A DNA stretch of 64,000 nucleotides from Methylocaldum szegediense (GTDB lineage: Bacteria > Pseudomonadota > Gammaproteobacteria > Methylococcales > Methylococcaceae), in assembly GCF_949769195.1 (NCBI RefSeq), contig NZ_OX458333.1, forward strand, positions 1,922,001 through 1,986,000, written 5' to 3'. Under the pieces are notes generated by a model. That model searched no databases, had not been told where the DNA came from, and saw only the letters and a program-made list of their open reading frames with translations. A program made the position numbers and the translations under genes. Below are positions 9,298 through 17,210 of this stretch, piece after piece; the first letter of the stretch is position 1, and every line of letters begins with the position of its first letter.

Positions 9298-9326
9298 AAA
9301 AACCCCGCATGGACGCGGGGCGGGAT
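9298..9326 (-). terminator. Terminator-like hairpin facing leftwards
   Basis: On the minus strand CCCCGC-GTCCAT-GCGGGG is followed by TTTTTTT. The neighbouring genes on both sides run rightwards, so this hairpin would stop antisense transcripts coming from the primase-helicase side before they reach the AlpA gene and int. Confidence 0.55.
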
Positions 9327-9408
9327 ATCTACGTAACCTGTTGATATCTTAACAAATTCCCGCCTTCTGTCCATTGCGGCCCGTAACATTCAACCATTGG
9401 GACTCGCA

Positions 9409-12153
9409 ATGAATTCAATTACTTACACGCAATTCACCAAATCCAACGGCCTGTTGACCAAGACTATCGAGCTGGCCAACGGCAACATCATCAAGGACGC
9501 CAGTCAATGTTCCATGGTGCTCGGCGAAGCCAGAACGATAGAGACTGATTTCGAAGGTTTTTATCGCTTCCTTTTAGCCGCCAATGATCCTGATTCGCCG
9601 AACAATGTCGCGATCGGACAGGGAGTTTGTGACTTCGAGCGGGTGCAAATCGCTTCGCGGAAACTTTTGCCGAAGTATCCGTACGCCATTTCCCGCACAA
9701 AACAACACTTTCGGTTTCCCGACGGCGAGGCTGTCTGGCTCATCGACTATGACCCACCAAAGAACGGCGTGCCGTTAGGTCGTGAAGATGTTTTGGCCGC
9801 CTTTGAGGCGGTGATTCCGGGATTCGCGCAAGCCGAAAAGATCATCGCATCGTCGACTTCATCGGGAATTTATCGAAGTGCCCCAGGCAAGGCTGATTTC
9901 GAGGTTATCGATGGGGCGGGTGACCGATGTGTGAGGCTAGTGCAAAGACCTGCTATCGATGCCGGCGGCATGCACATCTACATTCGCGTGAAGTCTGGCG
10001 CTGACATCCCGAGGGCGACCAAAGCGTTGTTCAAACGGCTCTGGCTGGCTGGGCACGGTCGGATTGAAGTCTCGAAGTCTGGCGCGATGATCGAACGAAG
10101 CATTATCGATGTCGCGGTGAGTAGTCCTGAACGGCTGGACTTTTGCGCGAGGCCGGTGCTTGGCGACGGGTTGCGACAGTATCGGCGTGATCCTGAACAT
10201 TGTCCGGGTGTCGCTTTGGACACCACACGGATTGCCGACCTGACCGAAGCTGAGGAAGCGCTGTACCGAGAGCTTGTCGAGGCTGCGAAGGAAAAGGCGC
10301 GTCCGGAAGCCGAAGCACTTGGGCGAGTGTTTCGAGAACGGCAAAAACGAGACCTAATCGCTCGAGGCGTCCCAGAACGGCAGGCAGAACAAGACGTTGA
10401 ACGTGCATACAGTGAAAACCGCGTTCTAACCGGATCGATTCCGCTGATGTTCCGGGAACATGGGCGGGCGAGTGTCGCCGATGTCTTGCGAGATCCGCAG
10501 AAATTCGATGGCGCTGAGCTGCTTGACCCATGGGATCCGGACCATGAAAACCGTTGGCGGGCGAAGTTGTACGTCAACGCCAATGGCCGAGCGATCATTG
10601 TGCACAGCTTCGACAGGGGAGGGGTTAACTATCGCGTTGAGCGGACCGATGTCATAGTTCGGGAAGGAGAACCACATCGGGCGGTTCAAGCCTGCGAAGA
10701 CGCACTTCTGTGCGAGTCGGAACCGAAAGTGTTTCAGCGGGGCGGCGAGTTGGTGCGTGTCGTTCATCGCGAGGATAGCACCACGGGGGCGATTCGAAGA
10801 CCTGTCGGAATTGCCGAGATCCAGCCACTGAACGAGCATTCGCTGCATTTGATGCTGGCGCCGCTGGTGCGATGTCGGAAGCCGAACGCGAAGGGCGAGT
10901 TGGTAACGCGAGACTTGCCGGAACGTGTCCTGAAAATGTTGCTGAACGGCGGCGAGAGTCGGCTGCCGAACCTGGCGGGCACAGTGTCTCATCCGACTCT
11001 TGCGCCGGATGGAAGGGTGGTGGAAGCGCCAGGCTACGACCCTGAAACCGGCCTGTTTTTGGACCTGCGAGGTTGCAACTTTGAGCCTGTCCCGCAACAT
11101 CCAAGCCGAGAGGATGCCTTGGGTGCGCTGGGCGTGCTTCGTGAAGCCGTTTCGACGTTCCCGATTGCGACGGATGTCGACGAAATGGTGTGGGTTGCTG
11201 CTCTGCTTACGGCGGTGATCCGCCGAAGCCTGCCTACAGCGCCACTGTTTCACATCGACGCGCCGACAGCGGGTAGCGGCAAAACCTTGTTGGCGCGGGC
11301 GATCGGACGAATCGTTACCGGCTTGGAGCCTACGACAACGGCCTACACCGACGACGAAAACGAGATGCGGAAACGGTTCACGGCGCTGTTGAGAGAGGGA
11401 CACCCGGTTATTTTGCTCGACAACGTTTCATCTCAAATGAAATCCGATGTGATTTGTATCCTGCTGACGCAGCAATCTTTTTCTGATCGGGTGCTCGGCG
11501 TGAGTCGGAATGTGCATGTGCCGACGAATTGTGTTTTGGTAAGCACGGGCAATAACACCTTGATCACGGGTGACCTGACCCGGCGAGTGCTCGCTTGCCG
11601 GATCGATCCACAATGCGAAAGGCCATTTGCGAGATCGTTCGATCGGGATTTCCTGGCGTATTGTGATGAGCGTCGAGAGAGCCTGATTGTGGCGGCACTC
11701 ACGATCCTGCGGGCGTATGTGTGTGCCGGTAGGCCGAATGTGGGTGCGAATGTTTTGGGTTCGTTCGAGGCGTGGAACCGCGGGGTACGAGATGCCTTGA
11801 TTTGGCTGGGTTGCGCTGACCCTGTGGACAGCCTCAGCGTCAATGCCGGTGAAGATCCCGAGAGCATCAACCTGGGTGGGCTGTTGGAAGCGTGGCATCG
11901 CGTTTACAAAGGCCGGCCCGTCACTGCGGCGAAGGCTGCGCGTGTGGCGGATGTTGTGTGTTCGGAGGAGGATCGGCGTGCGTTAATCGAGGCTATGGAA
12001 TGTGTTGCAATGGGGCGAAATGGTGCAATTGATTCGCGACGTTTGGGCGAGCACATCCGGAGACGCAAAGGGCAAATCGTGGATGGTAGGCGGTTTATGT
12101 CGGCTGGCACTTATCAGGGTGTCGCTTTGTGGAGGGTTGAACTTGCGGGGTAA
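9409..12153 (+). CDS. Element primase-helicase (AEP-like primase plus AAA+ helicase)
   Basis: 914 residues from the ATG at 9409; a TTG at 9397 is possible. The N-terminal half has an archaeo-eukaryotic-primase-like pattern: hydrophobic strand VWLIDYD (a DxD at about 113-115) and later GMHIYIRV with a histidine. The C-terminal half is a P-loop ATPase with Walker A DAPTAGSGKTLLARAIG at about 617-632, Walker B HPVILLDNV and a sensor/Arg-finger-like stretch NNTLITGDLTRRVLACRID. This resembles the primase-helicases of P4-like satellites and plasmids, which start replication at iterons next to their gene. The iteron-like cluster immediately downstream supports that role. The polymerase assignment is by motif only. 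Confidence 0.75.
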   Translation: MNSITYTQFTKSNGLLTKTIELANGNIIKDASQCSMVLGEARTIETDFEGFYRFLLAANDPDSPNNVAIGQGVCDFERVQIASRKLLPKYPYAISRTKQHFRFPDGEAVWLIDYDPPKNGVPLGREDVLAAFEAVIPGFAQAEKIIASSTSSGIYRSAPGKADFEVIDGAGDRCVRLVQRPAIDAGGMHIYIRVKSGADIPRATKALFKRLWLAGHGRIEVSKSGAMIERSIIDVAVSSPERLDFCARPVLGDGLRQYRRDPEHCPGVALDTTRIADLTEAEEALYRELVEAAKEKARPEAEALGRVFRERQKRDLIARGVPERQAEQDVERAYSENRVLTGSIPLMFREHGRASVADVLRDPQKFDGAELLDPWDPDHENRWRAKLYVNANGRAIIVHSFDRGGVNYRVERTDVIVREGEPHRAVQACEDALLCESEPKVFQRGGELVRVVHREDSTTGAIRRPVGIAEIQPLNEHSLHLMLAPLVRCRKPNAKGELVTRDLPERVLKMLLNGGESRLPNLAGTVSHPTLAPDGRVVEAPGYDPETGLFLDLRGCNFEPVPQHPSREDALGALGVLREAVSTFPIATDVDEMVWVAALLTAVIRRSLPTAPLFHIDAPTAGSGKTLLARAIGRIVTGLEPTTTAYTDDENEMRKRFTALLREGHPVILLDNVSSQMKSDVICILLTQQSFSDRVLGVSRNVHVPTNCVLVSTGNNTLITGDLTRRVLACRIDPQCERPFARSFDRDFLAYCDERRESLIVAALTILRAYVCAGRPNVGANVLGSFEAWNRGVRDALIWLGCADPVDSLSVNAGEDPESINLGGLLEAWHRVYKGRPVTAAKAARVADVVCSEEDRRALIEAMECVAMGRNGAIDSRRLGEHIRRRKGQIVDGRRFMSAGTYQGVALWRVELAG

Positions 12154-12155
12154 AT

Positions 12156-12400
12156 GTCTCGTGGGTCTGATTTTTTCAGACCCACCACGTAAGTGTTTGA
12201 TTTTAAAAGGTCTTGTGGGTCTCGTGGGTCTCGTGGGTCTGTCTCTAACTCGGCTAGCAAAAAATTTTTGAAAAAATAAAATTAGTAGAGAGTTGGAAAT
12301 TGACCCACCAGACCCACCAGACCCACCAACATCTTACAAATCAATAACTTAGAAACTACTCCACATATCCCAGACCCACCAAACATTCAACATGGACGTA
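12156..12400. repeat. Iteron-like cluster with AT-rich core, candidate replication origin
   Basis: A 10-bp-arm hairpin GTGGGTCTGA/TCAGACCCAC at 12169-12193, then three head-to-tail 9-bp units GTGGGTCTC at about 12214-12240, then a strongly AT-rich stretch (12256-12302), then three opposed units ACCCACCAG at about 12302-12328 and one more AGACCCACC at 12372-12380. The convergent iterons around an AT-rich core, directly after the primase-helicase gene, look like the origin the helicase would open. A stem made by the opposed arrays is also possible. No gene is credible here; an open frame reading GLVGLVGLVGL is just translated iterons. Confidence 0.65.
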
Positions 12401-12405
12401 ACACA

Positions 12406-12789
12406 ATGAAATCTAACGACGCTTTTTCCCCAAAGCAACGTCTCTTGCTGTACAGACTGGCAGAAGGGATGAGCCAAGCTGAAGCCGCACGTCAAAGCGA
12501 CTTCCATCCAACAGCCGTCTGTCGATTTTTGCAAAAGCCAGAGGCCAAGGCCGAACTCGAAAGGTTAATGGCGGTTGCCGAGCAACGCTTGATCGAGCGG
12601 TTGCCTGCCCTGGTAGACAAGGCGCTGGACGTTCTTGAGGCGGCGTTGACCGCCAGGCTAAACCCCAATCGCCAGCTTCGGGCAGCCCGGATCGTTTTGG
12701 AAACGGCTTCCCGTTTGGTGCGGAAGGCGAACAGCGACGGCGGCACCATTATCAATCAGCCGCCCGAACCACCGACCGATTCTCACTGA
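12406..12789 (+). CDS. HTH protein resembling phage terminase small subunit
   Basis: 127 residues. The N-terminal helix-turn-helix (FSPKQRLLLYRLAEGMSQAE, then AARQSDFHPTAVCRFLQKPE) is followed by a long helix and the region PALVDKALDVLEAALT, the usual architecture of terminase-small-subunit-like proteins of phages and satellites. There is no large-subunit gene in the element, so it may redirect a helper phage packaging motor or simply regulate copy number. It lies just right of the candidate origin, with an ATG at 12406. Confidence 0.55.
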   Translation: MKSNDAFSPKQRLLLYRLAEGMSQAEAARQSDFHPTAVCRFLQKPEAKAELERLMAVAEQRLIERLPALVDKALDVLEAALTARLNPNRQLRAARIVLETASRLVRKANSDGGTIINQPPEPPTDSH

Positions 12790-12819
12790 TCTCAACATTC
12801 GTCATGGAGGACGACGACA

Positions 12820-13155
12820 ATGACCGATCTGCTCGATTTAGCTTTTACCTTGGAAACACAGGCCCAAACATCTCGATGGATGCCCCGCGGCTTTCGTAGC
12901 TGCTGCAAGGCGATCCGACAAGCGATTCAATCCGGGGATTTGGTAAGCGCTCACCACTGGCTAAATTCTGTGTGGTGCCCCGACACTAAACATCTGCTCC
13001 GGCCAGTGCGGGAGACTCTACAGGACCGCATGACTGAAAGGGAACACAGAATTTTTTCGGCTCTGGTGCATGAGCCTGGCCTTCCTTCTCGGCCAGGGAA
13101 GCTAGCACATCAAATTCTCGAGGCCAAAATTCGAAAGCTGCAATCGCAGTACTGA
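12820..13155 (+). CDS. Hypothetical element protein
   Basis: 111 residues, no family recognised. The start is supported by GGAGG at 12805-12809. It is helical and rich in Trp, His and Arg (MPRGFRSCCKAIRQAIQSGD), with a C-terminal GKLAHQILEAKIRKLQSQY. It follows the HTH gene by 30 bp and is the last gene of the element. Functions such as regulator or packaging accessory are guesses. Confidence 0.55.
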   Translation: MTDLLDLAFTLETQAQTSRWMPRGFRSCCKAIRQAIQSGDLVSAHHWLNSVWCPDTKHLLRPVRETLQDRMTEREHRIFSALVHEPGLPSRPGKLAHQILEAKIRKLQSQY

Positions 13156-13381
13156 CGGCGCCAGCCTCTCTGTCCTGCCGCCCCACGAGGGGCGGTAAGG
13201 GCTGCCTACCCCGCCTTCGCGCCTTTTGTGGGCAGGCTATTTTCGTCACTGTGACAAAATCAGCTTGTCGAACAGCGTCATTGGCGCTGTCTCTCGGTTT
13301 TGAACGACCAAAAAATTTCCGATCGAGGCTATATACCGCGCGCGAGCTCGCACAGAAAAAAGTATGGCCGGGGTTAAAAAG

Positions 13382-13397
13382 TTGGCACGGGTTTTGC
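13382..13397 (+). promoter_or_regulatory. Sigma-54 (RpoN) promoter P1
   Basis: TTGGCACGGGTTTTGC: the -24 element TGGCACG and -12 element TTGC, with exactly 10 nt between the GG and GC dinucleotides, match the RpoN consensus. It has a near copy 78 bp downstream. Confidence 0.7.
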
Positions 13398-13459
13398 GGT
13401 GGAACTATATTCGCATGATTTGTGCCAGTCTCGAAGGCGCATGGTTACTGCATTTTAAG

Positions 13460-13475
13460 TTGGCACGGGGTTTGC
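13460..13475 (+). promoter_or_regulatory. Sigma-54 (RpoN) promoter P2
   Basis: TTGGCACGGGGTTTGC, again GG-N10-GC. The flanks also resemble P1 (AAGTTGGCACGGG and GTGGAA), so the two arose by duplication. The start would be near 13487, with no good ORF downstream before the CRISPR array. Confidence 0.7.
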
Positions 13476-13656
13476 TCGTGGAAAAATGTATGAGGAACAC
13501 CACGGGCGAAGATCGGCGAAACCCTGGCGAGGGCGAGACCCATGAGATGCTCTACAATTACCAATGTGTGACAAAATTGTGACGCGATACCGAGACGCCA
13601 CGGCTATGCTACATTTCGACGCCTAAGGAAGAATGTCACCAGGGAGGGCTGGTTTT

Positions 13657-13679
13657 TTGTCACACTTTTGTCACACTGA
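13657..13679. promoter_or_regulatory. Paired TGTCACA motif, candidate right integrase arm site
   Basis: TGTCACACTTTTGTCACA, differing in one base from the left copy at 7969-7986, and followed at 13681 by TGTGACA in inverse orientation. It lies 88 bp inside the right attachment repeat, as the left site lies 76 bp inside the left repeat. Confidence 0.5.
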
Positions 13680-13766
13680 CTGTGACAAACCCTTGCTGCT
13701 GGGAGACCGCAGATTCAGCGGTTGTTTTTGTAAACCCTTGTGACACAAGGCGTTTTGGCTGAAATT

Positions 13767-13819
13767 TGGCGCGCCCGAGACGACTCGAACGTCCGACCTT
13801 TGGCTCCGGAGGCCAACGC
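13767..13819. repeat. Right attachment repeat (53 bp tRNA-Arg 3' fragment)
   Basis: An exact copy of 7839-7891. Only the 3' part of the tRNA is present; the 5' half expected on the chromosomal side is missing. Four bases (GGAG) separate it from the first CRISPR repeat. Confidence 0.9.
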
Positions 13820-14269
13820 GGAGGTAACTCCCGGCTTAATAACCGGGAGTGGATTGAAACAGGGTAAGGCATGACGCTTGTGTCTTTGGCTACCTGTAAC
13901 TCCCGGCTTAATAACCGGGAGTGGATTGAAACTTATGTGTGCCGCGATTAGCGGTAGTTTTTCACTCGTAACTCCCGGCTTAATAACCGGGAGTGGATTG
14001 AAACCATCCTCCACCATGCGCGCGTAATCGACGCCCGAGGGTAACTCCCGGCTTAATAACCGGGAGTGGATTGAAACGGTAAGTAGTCCCAGCAATGCGC
14101 CCGTTGACCCACGGTAACTCCCGGCTTAATAACCGGGAGTGGATTGAAACAGCAGCTCGTAGCGCTCGAACAGGCCGTCCGGCCTGGTAACTCCCGGCTT
14201 AATAACCGGGAGTGGATTGAAACCAGCACCGAGCGCTCTAGCGCCAGGCGCAATTCGGTAACTCCCGGC

Positions 14270-15235
14270 TTAATTGTCAAGTCCCGCACGATTGTAAACC
14301 CTCTTTCGAAAAAGATGAGGATGGGACAGTTGCCAGTTTTTGAGAGTCTGAATTGGGGTGAGATGGCCTAAGGCCTTTTGGGGAATGTGATGATTGTACA
14401 GCTCGACATAGCGGTGCAAGGTGGTGTCCAGATCGGCGGTTGAATCGAAGTGATGGGTTTGCAACACCTCCTCGATGCGGCCATTGAAGCGTTCCACCAG
14501 GCCATTCGTTTGGGGCCGGCCCGGCGGAATCAGGCGATGTTCGATGCCTTGTTCAGTACAGAGGCGGTCAAACTCATGCGTCCCCGAGGGCTGCCGAGTT
14601 CGGGTCAGGAAACGGTCGGTAAACTCCGAGCCGTTGTCGGTCAGGCATTTCTGGATGCGGAAAGGCGCGGCCTGAATCACCGCTTTGAGGAAGTCCTTTG
14701 CGCTTAAGGCGGTGCGGTTGGGCTTGAGGGCGACATAGACCCAGCGGGTGGCGCGGTCGATGGCGACGAACAGGTATCGGCGGGGTTCGCCGTCGATGGC
14801 GGGCAAGTACTTAACATCCAGGTGAAGGAAGCCGGGCTCATAGGCCTTGAAGGGTTTGACCTTCGCCTTCTCTGTAGGCGGAAGCAGGGTCTTGAGGGAC
14901 GCCACCCCGTGGCGGCGCAGGCAGCGGTCTAGCCCGGAACGGGACACGGCGGGATTGAGAAATTCCCGGGTCACGGCCAGGAGATCATCCAAGGGGAGGA
15001 GCAGAGCTTGGCGGAGGTAGACCACGATGGCTTCCTGGGCGGGCGTGAGCGTGGTTCTGAGGGTGTGGGGCCGGTGTGAGGCATCTTCGACCGAGGAGCG
15101 GTGTTTCCACTTGCGGACGGTCGTTCGGCTAATGCCATGCTTTTGGGCCAAGGCGCGCTCGCTCAACGTGGACGCTTGAATGGCCTGCCGAACGGCCGGG
15201 GTGGTACGGGCGTTCTTATGAAGACGAATCTGCAT
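14270..15235 (-). CDS. IS481-family transposase, copy 1
   Basis: 321 residues from MQIRLHKNART; an upstream ATG at 15250 is possible but leaves less room for the AGG at about 15246. An N-terminal HTH (ALAQKHGISRTTVRKWKHRS) is followed by an rve-type DDE domain: first D in FLHLDVKYLPAIDG, second in CLTDNGSEFTDR, E in TNGLVERFNGRIEEV. The frame runs through the IS end, and its final codon and stop come from the target: the TAA lies in the CRISPR repeat at 14270-14272. It appears intact and potentially active. Confidence 0.93.
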   Translation of the reverse strand: MQIRLHKNARTTPAVRQAIQASTLSERALAQKHGISRTTVRKWKHRSSVEDASHRPHTLRTTLTPAQEAIVVYLRQALLLPLDDLLAVTREFLNPAVSRSGLDRCLRRHGVASLKTLLPPTEKAKVKPFKAYEPGFLHLDVKYLPAIDGEPRRYLFVAIDRATRWVYVALKPNRTALSAKDFLKAVIQAAPFRIQKCLTDNGSEFTDRFLTRTRQPSGTHEFDRLCTEQGIEHRLIPPGRPQTNGLVERFNGRIEEVLQTHHFDSTADLDTTLHRYVELYNHHIPQKALGHLTPIQTLKNWQLSHPHLFRKRVYNRAGLDN

Positions 15236-15339
15236 GGAGAGAAACCTCACTTGGACGAACCGAATATCTCCTGGAGAAGGCTCCGGGCTTCAAACAGAGC
15301 ATAACTCCTTCTCGGTAAATAATCATACGGGACGTGACA
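14275..15339 (-). mobile_element. IS481-family insertion sequence, copy 1 (in CRISPR repeat)
   Basis: 1065 bp. Ends are TGTCAAGTCCCG and, inverted, TGTCACGTCCCG. A 6-bp target duplication CTTAAT (14269-14274 and 15340-15345) shows insertion into the loop of CRISPR repeat 7. It carries one leftward transposase gene and is nearly identical to copy 2 at 62642-63706. Confidence 0.93.
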
Positions 15340-15438
15340 CTTAATAACCGGGAGTGGATTGAAACCTGATGACATAGTCCTCGGTCGTTCTCCCGTAGGC
15401 GGTAACTCCCGGCTTAATAACCGGGAGTGGATTGAAAC

Positions 15439-15811
15439 GACAATTAAGCAAACTGCCGTTATCGAGAGATGACAGCGTTTTCGCCGGGATAACGTCATGG
15501 TGATTTTGTGATTTTGGGTGAGTCCCGTTGCTCGGCGGGCAAATCACCTGGTCGCCATGCTCCTGCTTGGTGGAGACATCCCCGCAACAGCAGCGTGCGC
15601 TTTCGACCGTATGTTGAGTACAGTCCTTCAGACAGGCTCAAGACAAACTTGCCGAACGTTTTGCTGAGCCTATCGTAGGGCATGAAACAGAATCTACGTT
15701 AGAACCTCCCTAACCTGGCGTGAAAGGGCGAGGAAGCGATATGTAGGGCGATTTCGTCGATTCGTGTCCCCCTGGATTAGGCGACAACGCGTATCGACGT
15801 TTAGGCTTCTA
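15439..15811. other. Trailer side of the CRISPR array, no gene
   Basis: No gene is supported. It contains a degenerate copy of the dispersed CTTCGAC/CTCAGGACAGG-type repeat at about 15621-15660 (CAGTCCTTCAGACAGGCTCAAGACA). The 36 bp after the last repeat may be a remnant spacer with no closing repeat. Confidence 0.5.
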
Positions 15812-16981
15812 TCACTTGAGACGCGGTGCCAACAGGATGGGAAGATAGCGCACCACGAACACGACATAGGCTGCGCTCCACAACCCTACCGCGGCCGCCA
15901 TGGCGAGCCCACCCGGTTGCGCAAAAAGGCGGAAAGCAGTTCCGAGAATCATCATCACGAAAGCGACGGTCATCGAAGGAAAGGCTTGCAACGGCCTTCC
16001 CGTGTGGCCCAGCGCCACTCGAGCAGCGACCCCGAGAATCATCGTGCCTATGGCTCCGTAGCCGAGGGCGTGCAACCCGCTGTCCCATGCCCCTGCATGG
16101 TCGAGCAACATGCTCGCGCCGAGCAATGCCAATCCGACGGGTATCCAGGCATAGCCGACGTGGAGAATCCAGAGTAGCGGTTCCGCATAGGCCAGCCAGC
16201 CACGCCACCGGCCAAGGCGGATAACATGGAGCACGGAGGCAATGAGCCCCAGAGCACCGAATCCCGGCGATTGCGGCATAAAAACGAAACCAAGCGCGAA
16301 CAGCAAGCTAATCGCTACGGTGGTGCCGTCGAAACGGTCGAAAGGTGGCAAACTGACGCGGAGTTCAGGCCGATTCAAACGCAGCCAGTTCTGAGTAAAG
16401 CTGGGAATGATCCGACCTCCGATTAAAAGAATCATGCCGATCACAAGGCATAACCCGGTACGCAATGCTGCTTCCTGCGCTGCCACATCGCCGGATGCGA
16501 CGAAAAAGAAATAAACCTCGGTCGCGAGAAATGCGAGCAGCAGGCCTAGTACTTTGTAGTTGCGAGCGTTTCGTACCGCGACGACCTCGCGCGCGACTAG
16601 CGACAATAACCCTCCCCAAAACACGACACCGGCAAACGCCCACAAAGCCGTTCCAACAAGCCCCGGGAGGAATGCTCCCAGCCGGGCGCCGATCCAAGCC
16701 GCACACAGGATCATGAGCGGTATTCCCGCAACCGGCGAACGGCCGGTCCAGGTGGCAACGGCCGTCAACAAAAACCCAGCGATCGCAGCCCCAGCGAATC
16801 CGAAAACCATTTCATGTCCGTGCCGGACCGCAGCAGGGGGTATATTCGGCCACATTAGGATGCCGCCGAGATGGAACCCCCACGCCAACACGGCGAGGAC
16901 AGCGTAAATACCGACCAGCAGAAAAAAGGGGCGGAAGGCGTAACTGAACAAAACGCGAAAATCGAGATGAATCGGGTCCAT
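15812..16981 (-). CDS. nnrS: NnrS family haem-copper membrane protein
   Basis: 389 residues with about 12 hydrophobic segments. The opening FRVLFSYAFRPFFLLVGIYA and the conserved HGHEMVFGFAGAAIAGFLLT (about 53-72), plus later histidines (HVIRLGRW, LHVGYAW, GHTGRPL), are NnrS signatures. Family members are inner-membrane proteins that help cells withstand nitric oxide and nitrosative stress, usually under NO-responsive control. No NsrR or NnrR site was identified upstream. It is monocistronic; the upstream 229 bp hold a dispersed repeat at 17137-17180. Confidence 0.92.
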   Translation of the reverse strand: MDPIHLDFRVLFSYAFRPFFLLVGIYAVLAVLAWGFHLGGILMWPNIPPAAVRHGHEMVFGFAGAAIAGFLLTAVATWTGRSPVAGIPLMILCAAWIGARLGAFLPGLVGTALWAFAGVVFWGGLLSLVAREVVAVRNARNYKVLGLLLAFLATEVYFFFVASGDVAAQEAALRTGLCLVIGMILLIGGRIIPSFTQNWLRLNRPELRVSLPPFDRFDGTTVAISLLFALGFVFMPQSPGFGALGLIASVLHVIRLGRWRGWLAYAEPLLWILHVGYAWIPVGLALLGASMLLDHAGAWDSGLHALGYGAIGTMILGVAARVALGHTGRPLQAFPSMTVAFVMMILGTAFRLFAQPGGLAMAAAVGLWSAAYVVFVVRYLPILLAPRLK

Positions 16982-17136
16982 AATGGTTCCAATGTGCGAA
17001 ACCCTGGGGCCTATCCCAAGTCGGCTCCGGTTCCCGCCGACTGCACGCGAGACCAGCTCTTTGATTCGGCTCTAAGGCAAACCATCTACAGGATAAGCAC
17101 TCAAGGAAATTCTGCTTAATCCCTTCGCAAGACCGG

Positions 17137-17180
17137 CCCTGAGCCCTTCGACTTAGCTTTGAACAGGTCTTTCGAAGGTC
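17137..17180. repeat. Dispersed palindromic repeat (REP-like)
   Basis: TGAGCCCTTCGAC...GAACAGGTCTTTCGAAGGTC. It shares the CCCTTCGAC / GACAGG / TCGAAGG plan with copies at 15621, 41575, 41742 and 50279, all intergenic. Confidence 0.6.
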
Positions 17181-17210
17181 ATGATCGGAATTCAGTTGCT
17201 TGGGACTTCC

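Larger units (their letters stand above)
13156..13766. other. Non-coding right end of the integrative element
   Basis: No credible gene. It holds two tandem sigma-54 promoters (13382 and 13460), several TGTGACA/TGTCACA motifs (13249, 13566, 13659-13687, 13741) and two weak hairpins with following T runs (CCAG/CTGG at about 13638-13657 and ACCGC/GCGGT at about 13706-13730). A short RNA from about 13488 to the first hairpin is possible. Transcription otherwise points into the attachment repeat and the CRISPR array. Confidence 0.5.
13824..15438 (+). CRISPR. CRISPR array, 8 repeats and 7 spacers, interrupted by IS481 element
   Basis: 37-nt repeats start GTAACTCCCGG and end GTGGATTGAAAC, with an 8-bp stem ACTCCCGG/CCGGGAGT and loop CTTAATAA. 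Repeats start at 13824, 13896, 13968, 14041, 14114, 14187, 14258 and 15402; spacers are 34-36 nt. The seventh repeat is split by an IS at 14275-15339. The ATTGAAAC end (the usual 8-nt crRNA handle) implies rightward transcription, so the leader should lie left of 13824. Instead the tRNA fragment of the integrative element is there, so the array has no visible leader. No cas gene is in the window. All intact repeats are identical, including the last, so no decayed terminal repeat is seen. The handle fits type I or III; subtype is not decided. Confidence 0.97.

Noticed and set aside
12002-12271. Open frame reading GLVGLVGLVGL
   Set aside because: It is translation of the GTGGGTCTC iterons and overlaps the end of the primase-helicase gene out of frame.
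13364-13582. 72-codon rightward open frame in the right end of the element
   Set aside because: It overlaps both sigma-54 promoters, has no ribosome site and no protein-like pattern.
13788-13823. tRNA-Arg fragment as a CRISPR spacer
   Set aside because: No repeat lies before it and identity to the tRNA is 53 bp, longer than the 34-36 bp spacers; an att repeat explains it better.
13160-15811. cas genes next to the CRISPR array
   Set aside because: All flanking frames were read; only an element end, an IS transposase and nnrS are present.
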